The notes under the pieces are model-generated. The model did no database searches. It was not told the DNA's origin and saw only the letters and a program-made list of their open reading frames with translations. From Aldrovandia affinis (taxonomy: Eukaryota > Chordata > Actinopteri > Notacanthiformes > Halosauridae), in the NCBI GenBank assembly GCA_029706075.1, contig JAINUG010000087.1, positions 992,001 to 1,056,000 of the forward strand: a stretch of 64,000 nucleotides of DNA, written 5' to 3'. A program made the translations under genes and the position numbers. Shown here in pieces: positions 1 to 13,000 of this stretch. Numbering within the stretch: position 1 is the stretch's first letter; each line of letters opens with the position of its first letter.

Positions 1-200
1 GAAACTACTCACTGCCAAAAAATTTACATTATTTTTAGTTTTTGGTAACCTAACTTTTTGTTTTTAACCTCTGGCAGTTTACCGCTTACTTTTGTTCCAT
101 TTCAGGTTATTCACTGGACTTGAACTGCTTCAATTTTAGTAAAAATTGGAAAATGGGGGTGTTCTAAAACTTTTGACCGGTAGTGTATATACAGTATAAA
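1..200. mobile_element. Tc1-like transposon terminus at window edge
   Basis: ttctaaaacttttgaccggtagtgta (around 161-187) resembles the terminal inverted repeat of fish Tc1-like elements, and the sequence to its left is element interior. The other end is outside the window. Confidence 0.6.
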
Positions 201-985
201 TATGAGAAATAGTGCTTATTTTTGTTTGATTATAGGTTTTGTGTATGCTTGGCATGAGACATAATTGCCCAGAAGCTCTGCTGCTCTTTTAACCTTCTCT
301 ACTCGTCAGAGATTGTAACTTTTCTAGCTTTTGCTCAATTTTTTTGAACTTCACAGACATCCAATATATTCCCAGAATTGCACTGCTTTTCTCCGCTGTG
401 AAATCGCCGAGTTGCAGAATTTTAGGGAAGCGTGTTTTTTTCCAGCCAAAGTAACTTTTTGAATAGGCTAGGGGGCTCTGTTCGCATTTGATTGCTGCAT
501 TCAGTCATCGCGCAGAGCTTGTCACTATTTGAAGACACGTGTTATCGCCTTTCATTAATTTAATCTCCTGAATTGAGTTAATGGATATATTCTATTCTTG
601 GAAAGGAAACGCTTGCCATTTCGGTAAGTGAGACATTTGAAGACACAGTGTTATCGATTGATATTTCATTTAAAATTTAATCGTGAACTACAGTAAACTG
701 AAGTTGTAAAATTGTTAATGGATAAATATTCTCAAACATTCTTGTTTTTTCTCAAATAAATAATGATAAAGGAAGGACATTGCATACACCTCTGAAGTGG
801 CTTCATGTCAATACCATTAATACTCATTTCAACATGTTAGAAGTGGTAAATACCATTACATTTGTACCAAAAACAACCAGTGGGGCGCCAAACCTTTTTT
901 TTAGTTTGACAGGTTGGAACAGATTTACAAAGTAGTTAAGTTGCAATAAGAACAAGCCATATATACAGTACAACAAACACATTAC
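201..985. other. Intergenic, no gene seen
   Basis: AT-rich; no coding potential, no repeat recognised. Confidence 0.7.
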
Positions 986-1763
986 ATATAATTAACATGT
1001 ATACTATACACAGTGAGCATACTATATCCTTTTCTACAGTGCATACTGCACTTTTATTTGAGGTATTACCATGTCGGTAGCCTTTGGGTAATGACATGGC
1101 CAACATAAAACATGGTAACCATTAGTAATTACCAGTAAAAATAAATAAAATGTGGTTGTTATTACTAGGCAACTATGTAAGGTGAACTGAAATTGCTGTG
1201 TAATTACTTCAAAGAACCACCTGATTAGCATGTTTCTACCATGCAATTTGTAATATAACTAGTAGCAGGGGTGAAAAATGCAATATCCCCGGCTAGGTTT
1301 CACACCTCCCCAATGCCACTGTTGCATCATAGCACAGCTTCAGACTAAATGTAAACAAACACACTTAAGTTATGGGGGGGTATGCCCACATTGCATGCAG
1401 GAAAAGACAATGAACTATTGATTCAATTAAATTAATGTTTCAAGTTAGGAATGGCTTACTGGCCTGTCTTAAACTGTCAGGCTATTTAAAAAATGGCCAT
1501 GCCAGTAAAAAATGGCCATTTAGTCACCCTACACTAAACATGGTAGCCCAAATTATGCAGTAGACACCCCATAGCCAAGATTAGGGTAGAGAAACAAGAA
1601 GTAGGTGGGTCCAGTAGGTAGGGTCTGACCAGAAAGTTTTACAATGGAAATAATATTAAAAACTGCCCCATGTTTCCTTGAGAAAAGAGCAGCTGTGTTT
1701 GTAAACTGTTTAGTGTTAGAAACATAATTCTACTGTGGTTGACTAAATAATGTCCCTGGAGGA
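986..1763. repeat. Left arm of large inverted duplication (SINE-free)
   Basis: Reverse-complementary to 5574-6720 with scattered differences: tttctacagtgcatactgc at 1032 pairs with 6670-6692, and gactaaataatgtccctgg at 1741 pairs with 5575-5597. The arm lacks the 368-base SINE present in the other arm. Confidence 0.9.
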
Positions 1764-2307
1764 AGCCAAATACCGCCACCAATTGGGGGCTGATGACCAG
1801 GGCCGGTGGGGTAAAGACGCGGGTTTCGAAATGTTTATACTCTTGGCCTGAGTTACTCTGACCTTGCACAGGTGAGAGGGTGCAATTGACAAAGTATGGA
1901 ATTTTGTTTTCGTTTGTGTTATTGTCAGTTTTGTTTTGAACAAGGGTGAAGCAGAGATCATCAGTAGAGGAAAAGACAGCAGATGCTAGTTGGAATATAT
2001 ATTTTAATATAGAACTATCGACGGGGTTGTTACTTCTGTACTGAAACACTGTCCACATGGGCACTTTCCTGTTGGGGCCTTGTGCTCTTGAAAATTGAAG
2101 AACATGACTCATGCAAGGAGAGAACTTTTGACATTCTCTTCCAAGTGCCCACTCACCTCCTCGTTGTTCCTTGATCCCTATCATCCTGAATGGGGGTTGG
2201 CATTGGACACTTCCTTTCTGGTGGGAAGGGCAGTTTGGCAGTATTGATTTAACTTCCTTTGCCATTCCTTTCTTTGAGGGTATATCTGAGTCAACGACAG
2301 CAGTGGG

Positions 2308-2485
2308 AAGCAATGTAGTAGAGTGGTTAGGCAACTAAGCTTGTAACTTTGTACGGTTGCAGGTTCAATTCACAGGTGGGGTACTGCCGTTGTACCCTTG
2401 AAGAAGGTACTTGACCTGAATTACTTCAGTAAAAATATCCAACTGTATAAATGGATTGTATATAAATAAGTATAAAACTACAAAT
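2308..2485 (+). mobile_element. tRNA-derived SINE, family C
   Basis: tagtagagtggttaggcaac head, ggttgcaggttcaattcacagg B-box region, ggggtactgccgttgtaccc block, caactgtataaatggattg block; tail lost or diverged. Confidence 0.75.
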
Positions 2486-2849
2486 TGCTGTCAGCTGTAC
2501 AGAACATATAAAGGCATGTTGGTTTGCATGGTGGCTGGAAAAGTATTTATCGCAGAATTGCCACATGCCTTTGCCTTTGTGCAAAGGTTTTTTTTTATTG
2601 CTATTAGTACCCCATTGACATAAATGGAGCTTGTTTTAGAGTATGTCACCACAAAGAGGCAATAGAAACAGCAGAAGAGTGTCTTTTGTTTTGTAAATCC
2701 TTTGTTTTGTAAATCCTCTGCTGAAAATGTGTGTCCATTAAATGTACATGGTCATAATTTTCATGAAAGGGCTCACTTGTCCCTCACTGTGTAGTTCAGA
2801 AATACCCCTCAAAAATTGGGAAGGCCTTGTGATGATAACAGGCTTCATA

Positions 2850-2925
2850 TTATGCCATGCAATGGGAATCGAACCCACAACCTATGCATTGTCAGCACTG
2901 TGCTCTACCTACTGGGCAATGGAAA
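2850..2925 (-). mobile_element. Family B SINE head (tRNA-like) remnant
   Basis: Minus strand: gcccagtaggtagagcacag ... gttgtgggttcgattcccat, a tRNA-like A and B box pair as in family B copies at 19066, 52545 and 60045. The tail is missing. Confidence 0.65.
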
Positions 2926-3019
2926 ACCATGTCACCATGGCATTATACTTATGCAGCTACAGGCAACTGCCAAAATAAAGGAAACACAAACATGCTGTCT
3001 CAGGCGCCTCTCCAGAATC

Positions 3020-3180
3020 TAAAAACCGACTCGCCACTGCCATTGTGAACTAAAATCAGACTCACCATCACCATTGTGAGCTAAAATCCTAGTCACCATC
3101 GCCATCAAGAGCTAAGCGCAGACTCACTATCACCATTGTGAGCTAAAAGCTGACTCGCCATCATCATTGTGAGCTTCGTC
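3020..3180. repeat. About 38-bp minisatellite, 4-5 diverged units
   Basis: Unit gactcaccatcaccattgtg agctaaaatc, repeated with changes. Confidence 0.85.
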
Positions 3181-3734
3181 TGTGGGGACAGGTTGCTTGC
3201 TCCTCATTGTCACTTTCACTATCGGTCACCTTGATAGACAACTCCACATCGCAGTAACAGGCGGTGTCATCTCTCTTCTCTCTCCGTCATCTCCAATATG
3301 CTGTCTGCCAAGAGCTGTCAAACTCTGGACAGCTTCTATTTTACCTCTTGGGATCTCTCAGCCTTGCCCATCAGTAGTATAAGCCAGAATTCAAGCAGAG
3401 GGCACAATGCCAATAAATATGAATCTCTGAAAGAGATTGTGAGAATGTGAGAATGCCTTACTTATTTATGAAAAAATGCATTCAAATTTACAGGCTTCAT
3501 ATTTACATATCCAGCTAAGACAATATAGACTCTTTCCTGGCAATAGGAAGTAGCAGAACTTTGTAGAAAATAGGTGGGGCATGCAATGGTCATGAAAATG
3601 CAGTAGTCTAGGAATGACAGATTTGCAGTTAAATTTGCATTAAACATACTGTAAGTAATCAATCTATTGAATTGAGCCAATGTTAATATGACATGATACA
3701 CATACAGTTAAGGCAGGTTAGTGGAAACCTAGCT

Positions 3735-3945
3735 ATGAAAAGAGAGACAAGAGAGTAGAAATGTGGAGGTGTAGAGTGAATATATAGTGTGAGAATAAAA
3801 GGGGAGTGAGGGAGTAGAGATATAGTGAGAGGAGAGGGAGCAATAAAGTGGGGGAATAGTGAAAGAGGGAGTGATAGAGTGGAGGCATAGTGAGAGAGGG
3901 AGTGATAGAGTGGGGGTATATTGAGAGGGGAGAGAGGGAGTGTAG
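3735..3945. repeat. Purine-rich minisatellite
   Basis: Irregular units such as gagagagggagtgatagagtgg, nearly all purine apart from t; copies at about 3865 and 3893 are almost identical. Confidence 0.85.
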
Positions 3946-4019
3946 TAGATGCTTAGAAATGACTACAATACTACTAACTATATACATACATAAACAACTA
4001 ATTACACAGAGAGGAGGCA

Positions 4020-5182
4020 GGCTTGGTGACTACACACCAAGTCACTTGGCTCTGTTATTTCTGCTCATGGTTTTTCCTATCACTGTTATGCTGATGACAT
4101 TCAACTCTTTCTCTCCTTCCCTCCATCTGATACCCAGGTCCCGGCACGGATCTCTGCATGCTTGGCTGACATCTCCGCATGGATGTCCACCCACCACCTG
4201 AAGCTGAACCTGGGGAAGACAGAGCTGCTCTTCTTCCCTGCGAAGGGCTCCCCGACGATTGATGCGTCAATCACCGTGGAAGGCTCCATAGTGTCTCCAT
4301 CTCAGTCTGCCAGGAGCCTTGGAGTGACCCTGGACAACCAGCTGTGCTTCTCGAGCCATATTGCAGCGATCACTCAGACCTGCCGTTTCTCCCTCCACAA
4401 CATCCGGAGGATCCGACCGTTCCTCACCCAAGAGGCCACTCAACTCCTGGTCCAGGCCCTGGTGATCTCACGTCTGGACTACTGCAATTCCTTGCTGGCA
4501 GGCCTTCTGGCCTGTGGCATCAAGCCTCTGCAACTAGTCCAGAACGCTGCCGCTCGCCTGGTGTTCACCCACGTCACCCCTCTACTCTCCTCTCTGCACT
4601 GGCTCTCCATCGCAGCACGCCTCAGATTCAAGTCACTGGTGCTTGCTTTTCAAGCGGCCAGAGGTACTGCTCCCCCATACCTCCAGTCACTCATCACTCC
4701 CTACACCCCGCCCAGACTCCTTCGCTCCGCCTCCTCTGGCAAACTGACTGCCCCATCCCTCCGGGCGCCTGGCAGCCGCTCCTCACGGTCTCGCCTCTTC
4801 TCTGTCCTGGTCCCTCGCTGGTGGAACGACCTCCCGCAATCGGTCAGGACTGCGGAATCACTTCCAATCTTCCGCAAGAGACTCAAAACCCACCTCTTCA
4901 GACTCCACTACCACTGAACACTGTCTATCTAGTCAATCTGTCGTCACCACTGTTTACTTGTTGTACACTATTTAAAAATAAATTTAAAAAACCCACTAAC
5001 CTTTTCTTTCCCAGTGTTACAGGTATGATACGCAGACGCCTGCAATGATGTCTATTGCTGTATTACTGCATGATCTCTTGCGCAAACTATGATTGTTCCT
5101 AGCATGTATTTATGCACATCTTGTAAGTCGCTCTGGATAAGAGCGTCTGCTAAATGCTTAAAATGTAAATGTAAATGTAATG
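4020..5182 (+). mobile_element. 5'-truncated L2-type LINE with open RT frame and intact 3' tail
   Basis: An uninterrupted frame of about 295 codons (from about 4032 to TGA 4915-4917) begins TKSLGSVISAHGFSYHCYADD, with the catalytic YADD at 4087-4098, then HHLKLNLGKTELLFFP, SLGVTLDNQLCFSSHI, ISRLDYCNSLLAGL, LHWLSIAARLRFKSL, PRWWNDLPQSVR and ends FRKRLKTHLFRLHYH. The 3' UTR ends agtcgctctggataagagcg tctgctaaatgctta and aaatgt repeats. Endonuclease and N-terminal RT are absent (5' truncation on insertion). The lack of stops over about 885 bases indicates a young copy. Confidence 0.93.
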
Positions 5183-5573
5183 CTTAAATGTTCCTTTGCC
5201 AAGTCTGGGATACAATCTAAAACAGAGCTACAGCATTAACTATGTATCTATAGCCCATGGCACTATACAACCAAAACATGTTAAACAAATATTTAGTAAA
5301 TGCCTGTGGCATAAACTATAATGTGGAATCCTTACTGCCCTAAAGCTGAAAGCCCTACTACTTAAAAGCCAAACTAAAATCATAAGATGTATTCCTTTAG
5401 TTGTGAAACATCTGTGCTCAGAGTGGCATAGAACACATGGTGAGATCAGAGAGACACAATGTATGTGCTGAATATAGATATATAGCAGAATTTCACAAAT
5501 ACTTTTTTTGTTATTATTCCAAGCAATCTGGGAAACAAGATCTTACACAATAATCATGAAACGCTTCTGTCCT

Positions 5574-6720
5574 CCAGGGACATTATTTAGTCTACCACAG
5601 TAGAATTATGTTTCTAACACTAAACAATTTTGATACAAACACAGCTGCTCTTTTCTCAAGGAAACATGGGGCAGTTTTTAATATTATTTCCATTCTAGAA
5701 GTTTCTGGTCAGACCCTACCTACTGGGCACACCTACTTCTTGTTTCTCTTCGTTCGGGGTGTCTAATGCATCATTTGGGCTACCATGTCTAGTGTAGGGT
5801 GACTAAACGGCCATTTTTACCGGCCTGGCCATTATTTTTTATTTTTTATTTTGTTTCTGATTTTCTCCCATTTTCTCCCAATTTGATAGCCAATTACACC
5901 CGCTATATTCAAGTCAATCCCCCCCTTGCAATGCGAGTTTGCTGCCGTAGCCCTGCGACCGGTAGTGACGAAGGTGAAGTAACGTCTCCTCTGAGACGCA
6001 AATTGCCAGGCTGTCGATCGCAACCCGGTACTACAGAGCCACTCCATTGCGTAGCGAATGTCCCCCTCCCTGGGTTGGACAGCCAATCGCCACCTCCGGT
6101 GGCACTCCCAGCCAGAGCCGACTCTGGCGCGATGGAAAATTGAACCCCAGTCTCCATGGCCAACATCAAACGTTGTAACCACTGGACCACGCAGAAGGCC
6201 AGGCCTGGCCATTTTTGAAATAGCCTGCCAGTTTAAGACAGGCCAGTATGCCATTCCTAACTTGAAACATTAATTTAATTGAATCAATAGTTCACTGTCT
6301 TTTTTTGCATGCAATATGGGCATACCCCCATAAATTAGGTATGTTTGTTTACATTTAATCTGAAGCTGTGCTATGATGCAACAGTGGCATTGGGGAGGTG
6401 TGAAACCTAGCCAGGGATATTGCATTTTCCAACCCTGCTACTAGTTATATTACAAATTGCATGGTAGAAACATACGATTCAGATGGTTATTTGAAATAAT
6501 TACACAGCAACTGCAGTTCACCTTACATAGTTACCTAGTAACAACAACCACATTTTATTTCTTGTTACTGGTAATTACTCATTGTTACCATGTTTTTACC
6601 ATGTCATTACCCATTTATTGTGAAAAATAAAGGCTACCAACATGGTAATACCTCAAATAAAAGGGCAGTATGCACTGTAGAAAATATATCATATGCAGTG
6701 TATATAACATTTAATTACAG
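5574..6720. repeat. Right arm of large inverted duplication (carries a SINE)
   Basis: Reverse-complementary to 986-1763, interrupted by the SINE at 5834-6201. The interruption accounts for the length difference of the arms. Confidence 0.9.
5834..6201 (-). mobile_element. Family A SINE with perfect 12-bp target-site duplication
   Basis: Flanked by ggcctggccatt at 5822-5833 and 6202-6213. Reverse orientation: the minus strand starts with tRNA-like sequence (tgcgtggtccagtggttaca, ggttcaattttcc) and ends in gggagaaaatgggagaaaat and an A-rich tail. The other duplication arm has the single unduplicated site. Confidence 0.93.
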
Positions 6721-8089
6721 TTGATACCGCAATGCTCCAAAATTGTATGCATCCATACTCAATCTACCAAAAATGGCAGCAGCCTGGTGTAGATTGTAAT
6801 CAAATTTGTCATGGAACACAAATGTAGTCATGAGCAGAATAACTTAAATAAATATCCAGCTTCAAAAATGAATAATACAGAGATATTTATCATATACAGT
6901 AAGCTATCTAAGTCACCACGGGAACACATGCTCACAAACTACAGCATATGTGATGATTCCTCTTTCAGCATGAGCAAAAGGTGTATATGTCATGACAATG
7001 CACATTAATTGCCTACTCATCGAGAGAATGGGCTTCAAATAAACATATATTGTTTTCTTCCGAATTAAATAAATAAAATATATAGAGATATGGGGCCAGC
7101 ATATTTAACATAGCTCGGATTGGAAAATGTTATGTTTCACATCTGAACACATCTGACACCTGGCGGCTGTGACAGAGCACGTAAACAATGAAGTAGGTCA
7201 GCAGGACTTGCCACCTTCATGCTGTAATTTCGTCATTACTAGCCTTGGTACTTGCAAGCAAGTAAGCTAGTCTAATTATCATTAAAACGATATTATCTCC
7301 ATCATGCAGGACAACTTACAAATATGCAATTCATTTCTGAAGCAGGTAGTTACGTTTTGTGAGTTCAGTGTAGTGTAGCCCCCTTTTCTTTATAGCCAGT
7401 TTTTTAAAAACGTGATGTTTAAAAGTGTGTTATAGTTTGTAGCAGTGTGTTTACCTGTTAAAATAAAACTTTCAATCAATCAATCCATTTTGAATGGGAA
7501 ATAAGAAGCAGCATAAACACTGCTAGAAGAGGCAAATACACCTGTCTCCAATGAAAGGCAAAATACTTCTCACCTCCCTGACCCTGGATCAGTTTTTCAG
7601 CCATATGCATAGATGTACAAATATATAGTGTGTTTAAGTAGTGTGTGTGCGTGTGTGCATGCGTGCGTACGTTTTTGAATATAATATAATACTGGTTTAT
7701 TTTCCTCTCAGTGTGATGCTCAAAAACATGTTACTAAAATCAAACTGTAGTTCAGTAGTTGCACCATATGTCTCATTTATAAAATCAACAGAAGGAAGTT
7801 TTGAGAACCCCAAAAAACAGAAGGGCGTTATGAAACCCCAAATTCAGGGGGCATGTCATGTCAGAGTAGGACTGCTGATCTAGAATCTTATCATTACTTA
7901 TAATGAAAGGTAAAACAGGTCCCAGGTTCTTTCTCAAAGAAACCACTGATCTAATGTGACTGAATTGGTCTAAACAACTGAACACTGACTGACTGCATTA
8001 CTTATACTGACTGACTTGCATTACTACATCAAATCTGTGGTTTCTTCATGGAATAATATGTTTCAGTATAATTTAAACATTGCAGTTAC

Positions 8090-8250
8090 ATATTTACATT
8101 TTAAGCATTTAGCAGACGCTCTTATCCAGAGCGACTTACAAGATGTGCATTAATAAATGGTAGGAACAATCATAGTTAGCGCACGAGATCAGTGCAGTAA
8201 TACAGCAATAGACATCATTGCAGGCGTCTGCGTACCATGTTATGAACATA
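8090..8250 (-). mobile_element. L2-type LINE 3' end fragment
   Basis: Minus strand repeats 5030-5165: gcagacgcctgcaatgatgt, ctattgctgtattactgc, then gtcgctctggataagagcgt ctgctaaatg. Strongly 5'-truncated. Confidence 0.9.
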
Positions 8251-9288
8251 ATGTGTGATTATGGATGGCGGCCGTGTGGCAACATCGGGGTGGGAATAGT
8301 GCGTGACGGTGGGGTGAGTGCCCTTTTTTTTGCTTGAGCCCCTGCCCCCGAAAATGTATTTGCACGGCCCTGCACGTTACGTAACCAAAGCGTTGGTTTG
8401 CCCGATACGCGTGGGAGTATGGTTACCTTACTAAGAAAACGGGAGGTTTTCCCAACCCCCTTTCATCCGATTGGCTCCATGGCGTAAAATTAACAGATAC
8501 ATCATTATTTGACAAGAAGAATAAGTCACAATGAAGTCGATACAACCGAACAGACTATCTGAACTGTCGGTGAGGCTGTGCATCCGGCGATTGCCACGGC
8601 TTAGACGTCCACCTTGTTGATTGAATGATTAATATGATTGATTGCAGGCATAATGTCCAGAATGCTCAGAATGTCACATTAACGTTATGCACAGGTTAGC
8701 AACTTTGTAGATAGTTAGCATTGGGGGACATCAACAGAGAGACACTTGTGTGATGATTGACATATTCGGGAAAAGCAGTCGACCTACAGTTAACTATTCT
8801 GTTTAGCCTAGTTCCAAAATAAAGCAAATAATTAAAGCCAGAGCCAGACTTGATCACATGGTTGCTCGCGGCTCTCGGTAATGGGGAGACAGACAGGCGT
8901 CTGATGTGCAGTGGGCTCGGTAGCTGTCCGTGGTTCTGAACTGTCGGAGTCTGTCCATGGTGCTCAGAACCATGCATTTGGCGATGTTTGTGGACGCGAA
9001 GTGCTGGACGTTAATTATGAAATAACATCCAAATTGAAGTTGAAGTTGAAGTCCAAAGGGAAACCAAGTCAAAATAGCAACGCTTTTGTTTTGTTTGCAG
9101 ATCATCTATGTACTGTATGTATATGTATGCATGTTCAACTGGGGGAAAATACATTATTTTAACACAATAAATATTGTAAAAAAACGCTTTAAAAAACGCA
9201 TAACACTTAATGCAAACTAAAGTGCTGCAATACAACTATAAAACATGGTATAGACAATAATGGCTTGTGGACTGGTCCAATGAGATGA

Positions 9289-9316
9289 AACCCCAAACCA
9301 GTTGTGGTTTGGGGTT
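9289..9316. repeat. Perfect 12-bp hairpin
   Basis: aaccccaaacca, loop gttg, then tggtttggggtt. Confidence 0.95.
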
Positions 9317-9990
9317 CTTATGCAAATGAGGTGAGATAAGCTGACAAAAGTTTCACAGATCTGTTGTAAAGCATCGCAGACCTCATATGTAGTTATCTAG
9401 ACCAGTCAAATAATGTAAGGTTGGTTCCAAACATCATCATCAGCTCAGTGCCCCTTAAATACATATATATTTAACACCCACAAACCCACATGTAAATTCA
9501 CAGTTTTATTTATTGACACTGATTGTGTTCCATGTATTCCACCCATTTCCTCCATCTGTTTTTAAACACATGGAAATATTTTTTATTAATTATTCTGTAG
9601 GTTATGGATTCTATTGTCTGGACAAAGTGGTACAACCCCTAATGCAAATCAGACTTGTGAACAAAGTATGGTTTTACACACAGTTATGCTTGGGAAAGAA
9701 GGGAACATGCATCAGATAACAAATCCATCAATTAAAAGTAATTTTAAAATTATGAATTATGAGAACGCACTGAAATTGGGAGAAACATGTAACAATATAA
9801 TACCAAAATTAAACAAACAAATAAACAAACAAAACCCACAATGACGTCACAAAAGACGAAAAAGCAAAGTAAATGTGGATTAAGTCCCTATTTGAAATCT
9901 CTTACCTATTGGCTACTGCCATCTAGTGGACTGGTATAGTATGAAAATCTATTTACGGTTTTAAATCAGAATGTACCCCCCTCTCTATAT

Positions 9991-10030
9991 CACACACAAA
10001 CACACACACACACACACACACACAGACACA
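9991..10030. repeat. (CA)n microsatellite
   Basis: About 18 ca units with small interruptions. Confidence 0.97.
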
Positions 10031-13000
10031 GCCATAATATAATATAATAATACAGTTAATCTAAATTTCCTGAAACCACAGCTTCCACAATATGTGGGCA
10101 TGCGCATAAAATCAAAAGGACTGTCTGGAGGCTAGAGAGAGCCCTCGCAAATGTAAGTTTTCTAAATGCTCTCTACTAAAACAAGTACTGAGAAAAATCG
10201 CTTGTTAGCTAATAACACTTGGCAGTTGAAGGTTGTTTCAAACACTTTGAATCTTCTTCTTTTTAAGTTATATTTATCCACTTATTTGCATGTATGCTCA
10301 ATGGACTAGTCCAATGTCAAACATTTCCAAATACCAATATGGCAAGCACATGTGACTCAAATGACCTCATATTCCCCTTGATGCTGCCTTCATAAGTCAT
10401 TCATAAGAACAATTCTGTCCCTTTCTGTGATATACTGTATCGTATAGTGACATACTGAATACATTTTGTCTTTGGGTTGAAGAATATCTTTGTTGTCATG
10501 TATAAATATTATACCATTATTTGGAATGGTGTATTCTGTTGTTGTGACGATGCCCTCAACATCCCGACGTCATGGCATTTTGGTTCAGCTGTGATAAATG
10601 GAACTTTCCCCTGGTTTCCCACAGCGACAGAAACACATAACAATCAGCACGGTCAGATCCACAATCGCAAGTCTGCAAATTATTCCACCACGTGCGGTAG
10701 GTTGCGAATGTGAAAGTGACCAAGATGAGATGTAAATTCGGTTAAGGTGGCACGTTTATGCCTTAATTACCCATAATCTGCCGACCAACGTACCACACAA
10801 ACCTGAAGGCCCTGCGTAGCATAGATAACCAACAGACCTCTGAATTAAACAGGCTGGTACTACCACACAGACATAGACCAACTGTGGGAGGTAGAACCCA
10901 GAATCGAAAGATACATCATTAATTTATCATTATGTCATGCCATTTTTCATCATCTTAGCTAATATTTTAGCTTGCCACGCTAGCTGTAGAGAATTGTAAA
11001 TCTCTGACCATATAGTAAACAAATCTGACCAAAATGAATTGTATAGCTAGCAGGTAGCTATACTAGTTTTTCAGTTCTTCTATCATTAGTGTGTGAGATG
11101 GCAGAATCAATGTAACTTACAGATGTCTAAGTATGTTTTTCACCAAACAATTCCAGGCTACGGACTGTATGGTGACATTCTTTTTTGGATTAAAAATTGT
11201 GTGTCCGATCCAGTCATTTTTTAAAACATCTTATTATCTAGTCTTGTTTGGTTCTGTCCTATAAGGCTTCATATCTGATGTCTGGATTATTGATGTTAAC
11301 CACTCAATGATGTTCAGCCTCCAAAAGCATACCCCTCATCCTACTGTTATCAAGTGGACAGGAAAAATATCGATTTAAAAAAAAATTATGGTGGGTTTTT
11401 CTGCTTCCTGGGCTGTTACAGTTATGACAAAAGCCTGTTTCTGGATCCACCCTGAAAAAAGCTGACTAATGGGGCTGTGCTGAAGTTGGGTGTGTTAATT
11501 CTGATCTCAATGGACAAAGATGATTTCCAGATACATCGTCAAAAACCTGAAAGAATATGTCAAATAGTGACAAGATGAGGCTCTTTCTGGGACAAACATG
11601 GTGTGGGACCATGTTGCAGTGAACTGATCTGTGGTCGCTTGCCTTTTTTGCCTTGCACTTCCAGTGAGTGTACAGACATCACGTTCCTGGAGTATGCGCT
11701 TCTGCTGTTGCCCCTTGCTGATGATGTCATTCCCTCGGAAGTTCACGCTGACGTTAGTTTAGACGCCGCTGCTCAATGAGCATCAGCATGTTCAGCTGTC
11801 TTGGTCACTGAAGCTATCACCAAATGCTCCTCCCAACAATCACCCCTCTTCAAAGTCACAAGGTCTCCCCTCAAAGCCTTAATAGCCAAAATTATAGGCA
11901 ACCTGCCCAGGATTTTTATACATAACAATATTCATGCTAGGATGTTGTTTGCTTAATTAATGGATAAACCTAACTTGTGCGGTTGCTTCTGTTTGCATAT
12001 ATTTGCAGTCCCTCATTTGCACAGACATTTCCAGCTGTAATTTGTGACAAGAGTAGCTTCTATTAGACTCAAATTACATCATGCAACAGCAACAGTAACA
12101 AAACTGGCAAAAGCATGATACATGTATAAATAATATCATTTTGATTGGCTAGCAGCCATACCACCCTGTACCTAATTGGCCACACAATCCCTTGCATTCC
12201 CTACCCCCTTTGATTCCCCAGGTCTTCACTACAAAAATGAATTCCGCTCTCAGTTGACCTACCTCGTAAATAAAGGTAAAATAAAATAAAATTGATAATG
12301 AAAAGGGAATAATCTTACTGAAAAGAAACAGCAGTAGAGTCCAGCAGCCCTGACCTGGGGGTGATAAAATCCTATACAGATTAAAAATGTACTTCTCTTG
12401 GGAAGGGGAAGAAGCAAGCTAGCTGCAATTGAATCATTTATCAATTAATCCAGTGTATTTGTTTTGGCACATTTTATGATGAAATCTAGTCACAAAGTGC
12501 AAAATGAGTACTTTCAGAGTATGATTTTCACTGGATCTAATGGTCTGGTCAGATATGCAGAGCTATAAGCAATGCTAACTGCTCCATACTGTCATACACA
12601 AACAAAGGGAAGCATACACACAAAGTCTGGGAGCAGTGGTATTGATTGTGATTGATTAGTGATGATGTCAGTCTGTGGAGAAGCAGGCCAGTTTAAGGCC
12701 AGGTTTTATACACTGACCACTCGATGAAAGGGGTCATCAGTGGTTGACAGGAAATGATGCAAGTTCAAACAAACTTTTAAAACTAAATGATCTTGTCAGG
12801 CAAAATAGCAGCCCTCAGTACTTGTAATCTTGATATTGTTTAACATTCAAAAGCAGAACCGTTGGGTTAGCAAACTGTATAATGCATGAAATATTACATT
12901 TTAGTCAATATGAGAAATAAAATAAAGAATATGTTCATGTTTTACATGAAATGGATGAAGATCCCTCATTGTGTCTAGCACATAGTCTTGTTACTACTTT

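Larger units (their letters stand above)
1764..4019. other. Interior of inverted duplication, left part
   Basis: Contains a minus-strand open frame (about 1639-2290) with no recognised domain, a family C SINE (2308-2485), a family B SINE remnant (2850-2925), a 38-bp minisatellite (3020-3180) and a purine-rich minisatellite (3735-3945). Could be the body of a decayed transposon with long terminal repeats. Confidence 0.5.

Noticed and set aside
1639-2334. 231-codon open frame on the minus strand
   Set aside because: Its N-terminal part is SINE sequence and its C-terminal part lies in the duplicated arm; no domain recognised, so not called a gene.
5832-6254. 140-codon open frame, minus strand
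   Set aside because: Entirely within the family A SINE.
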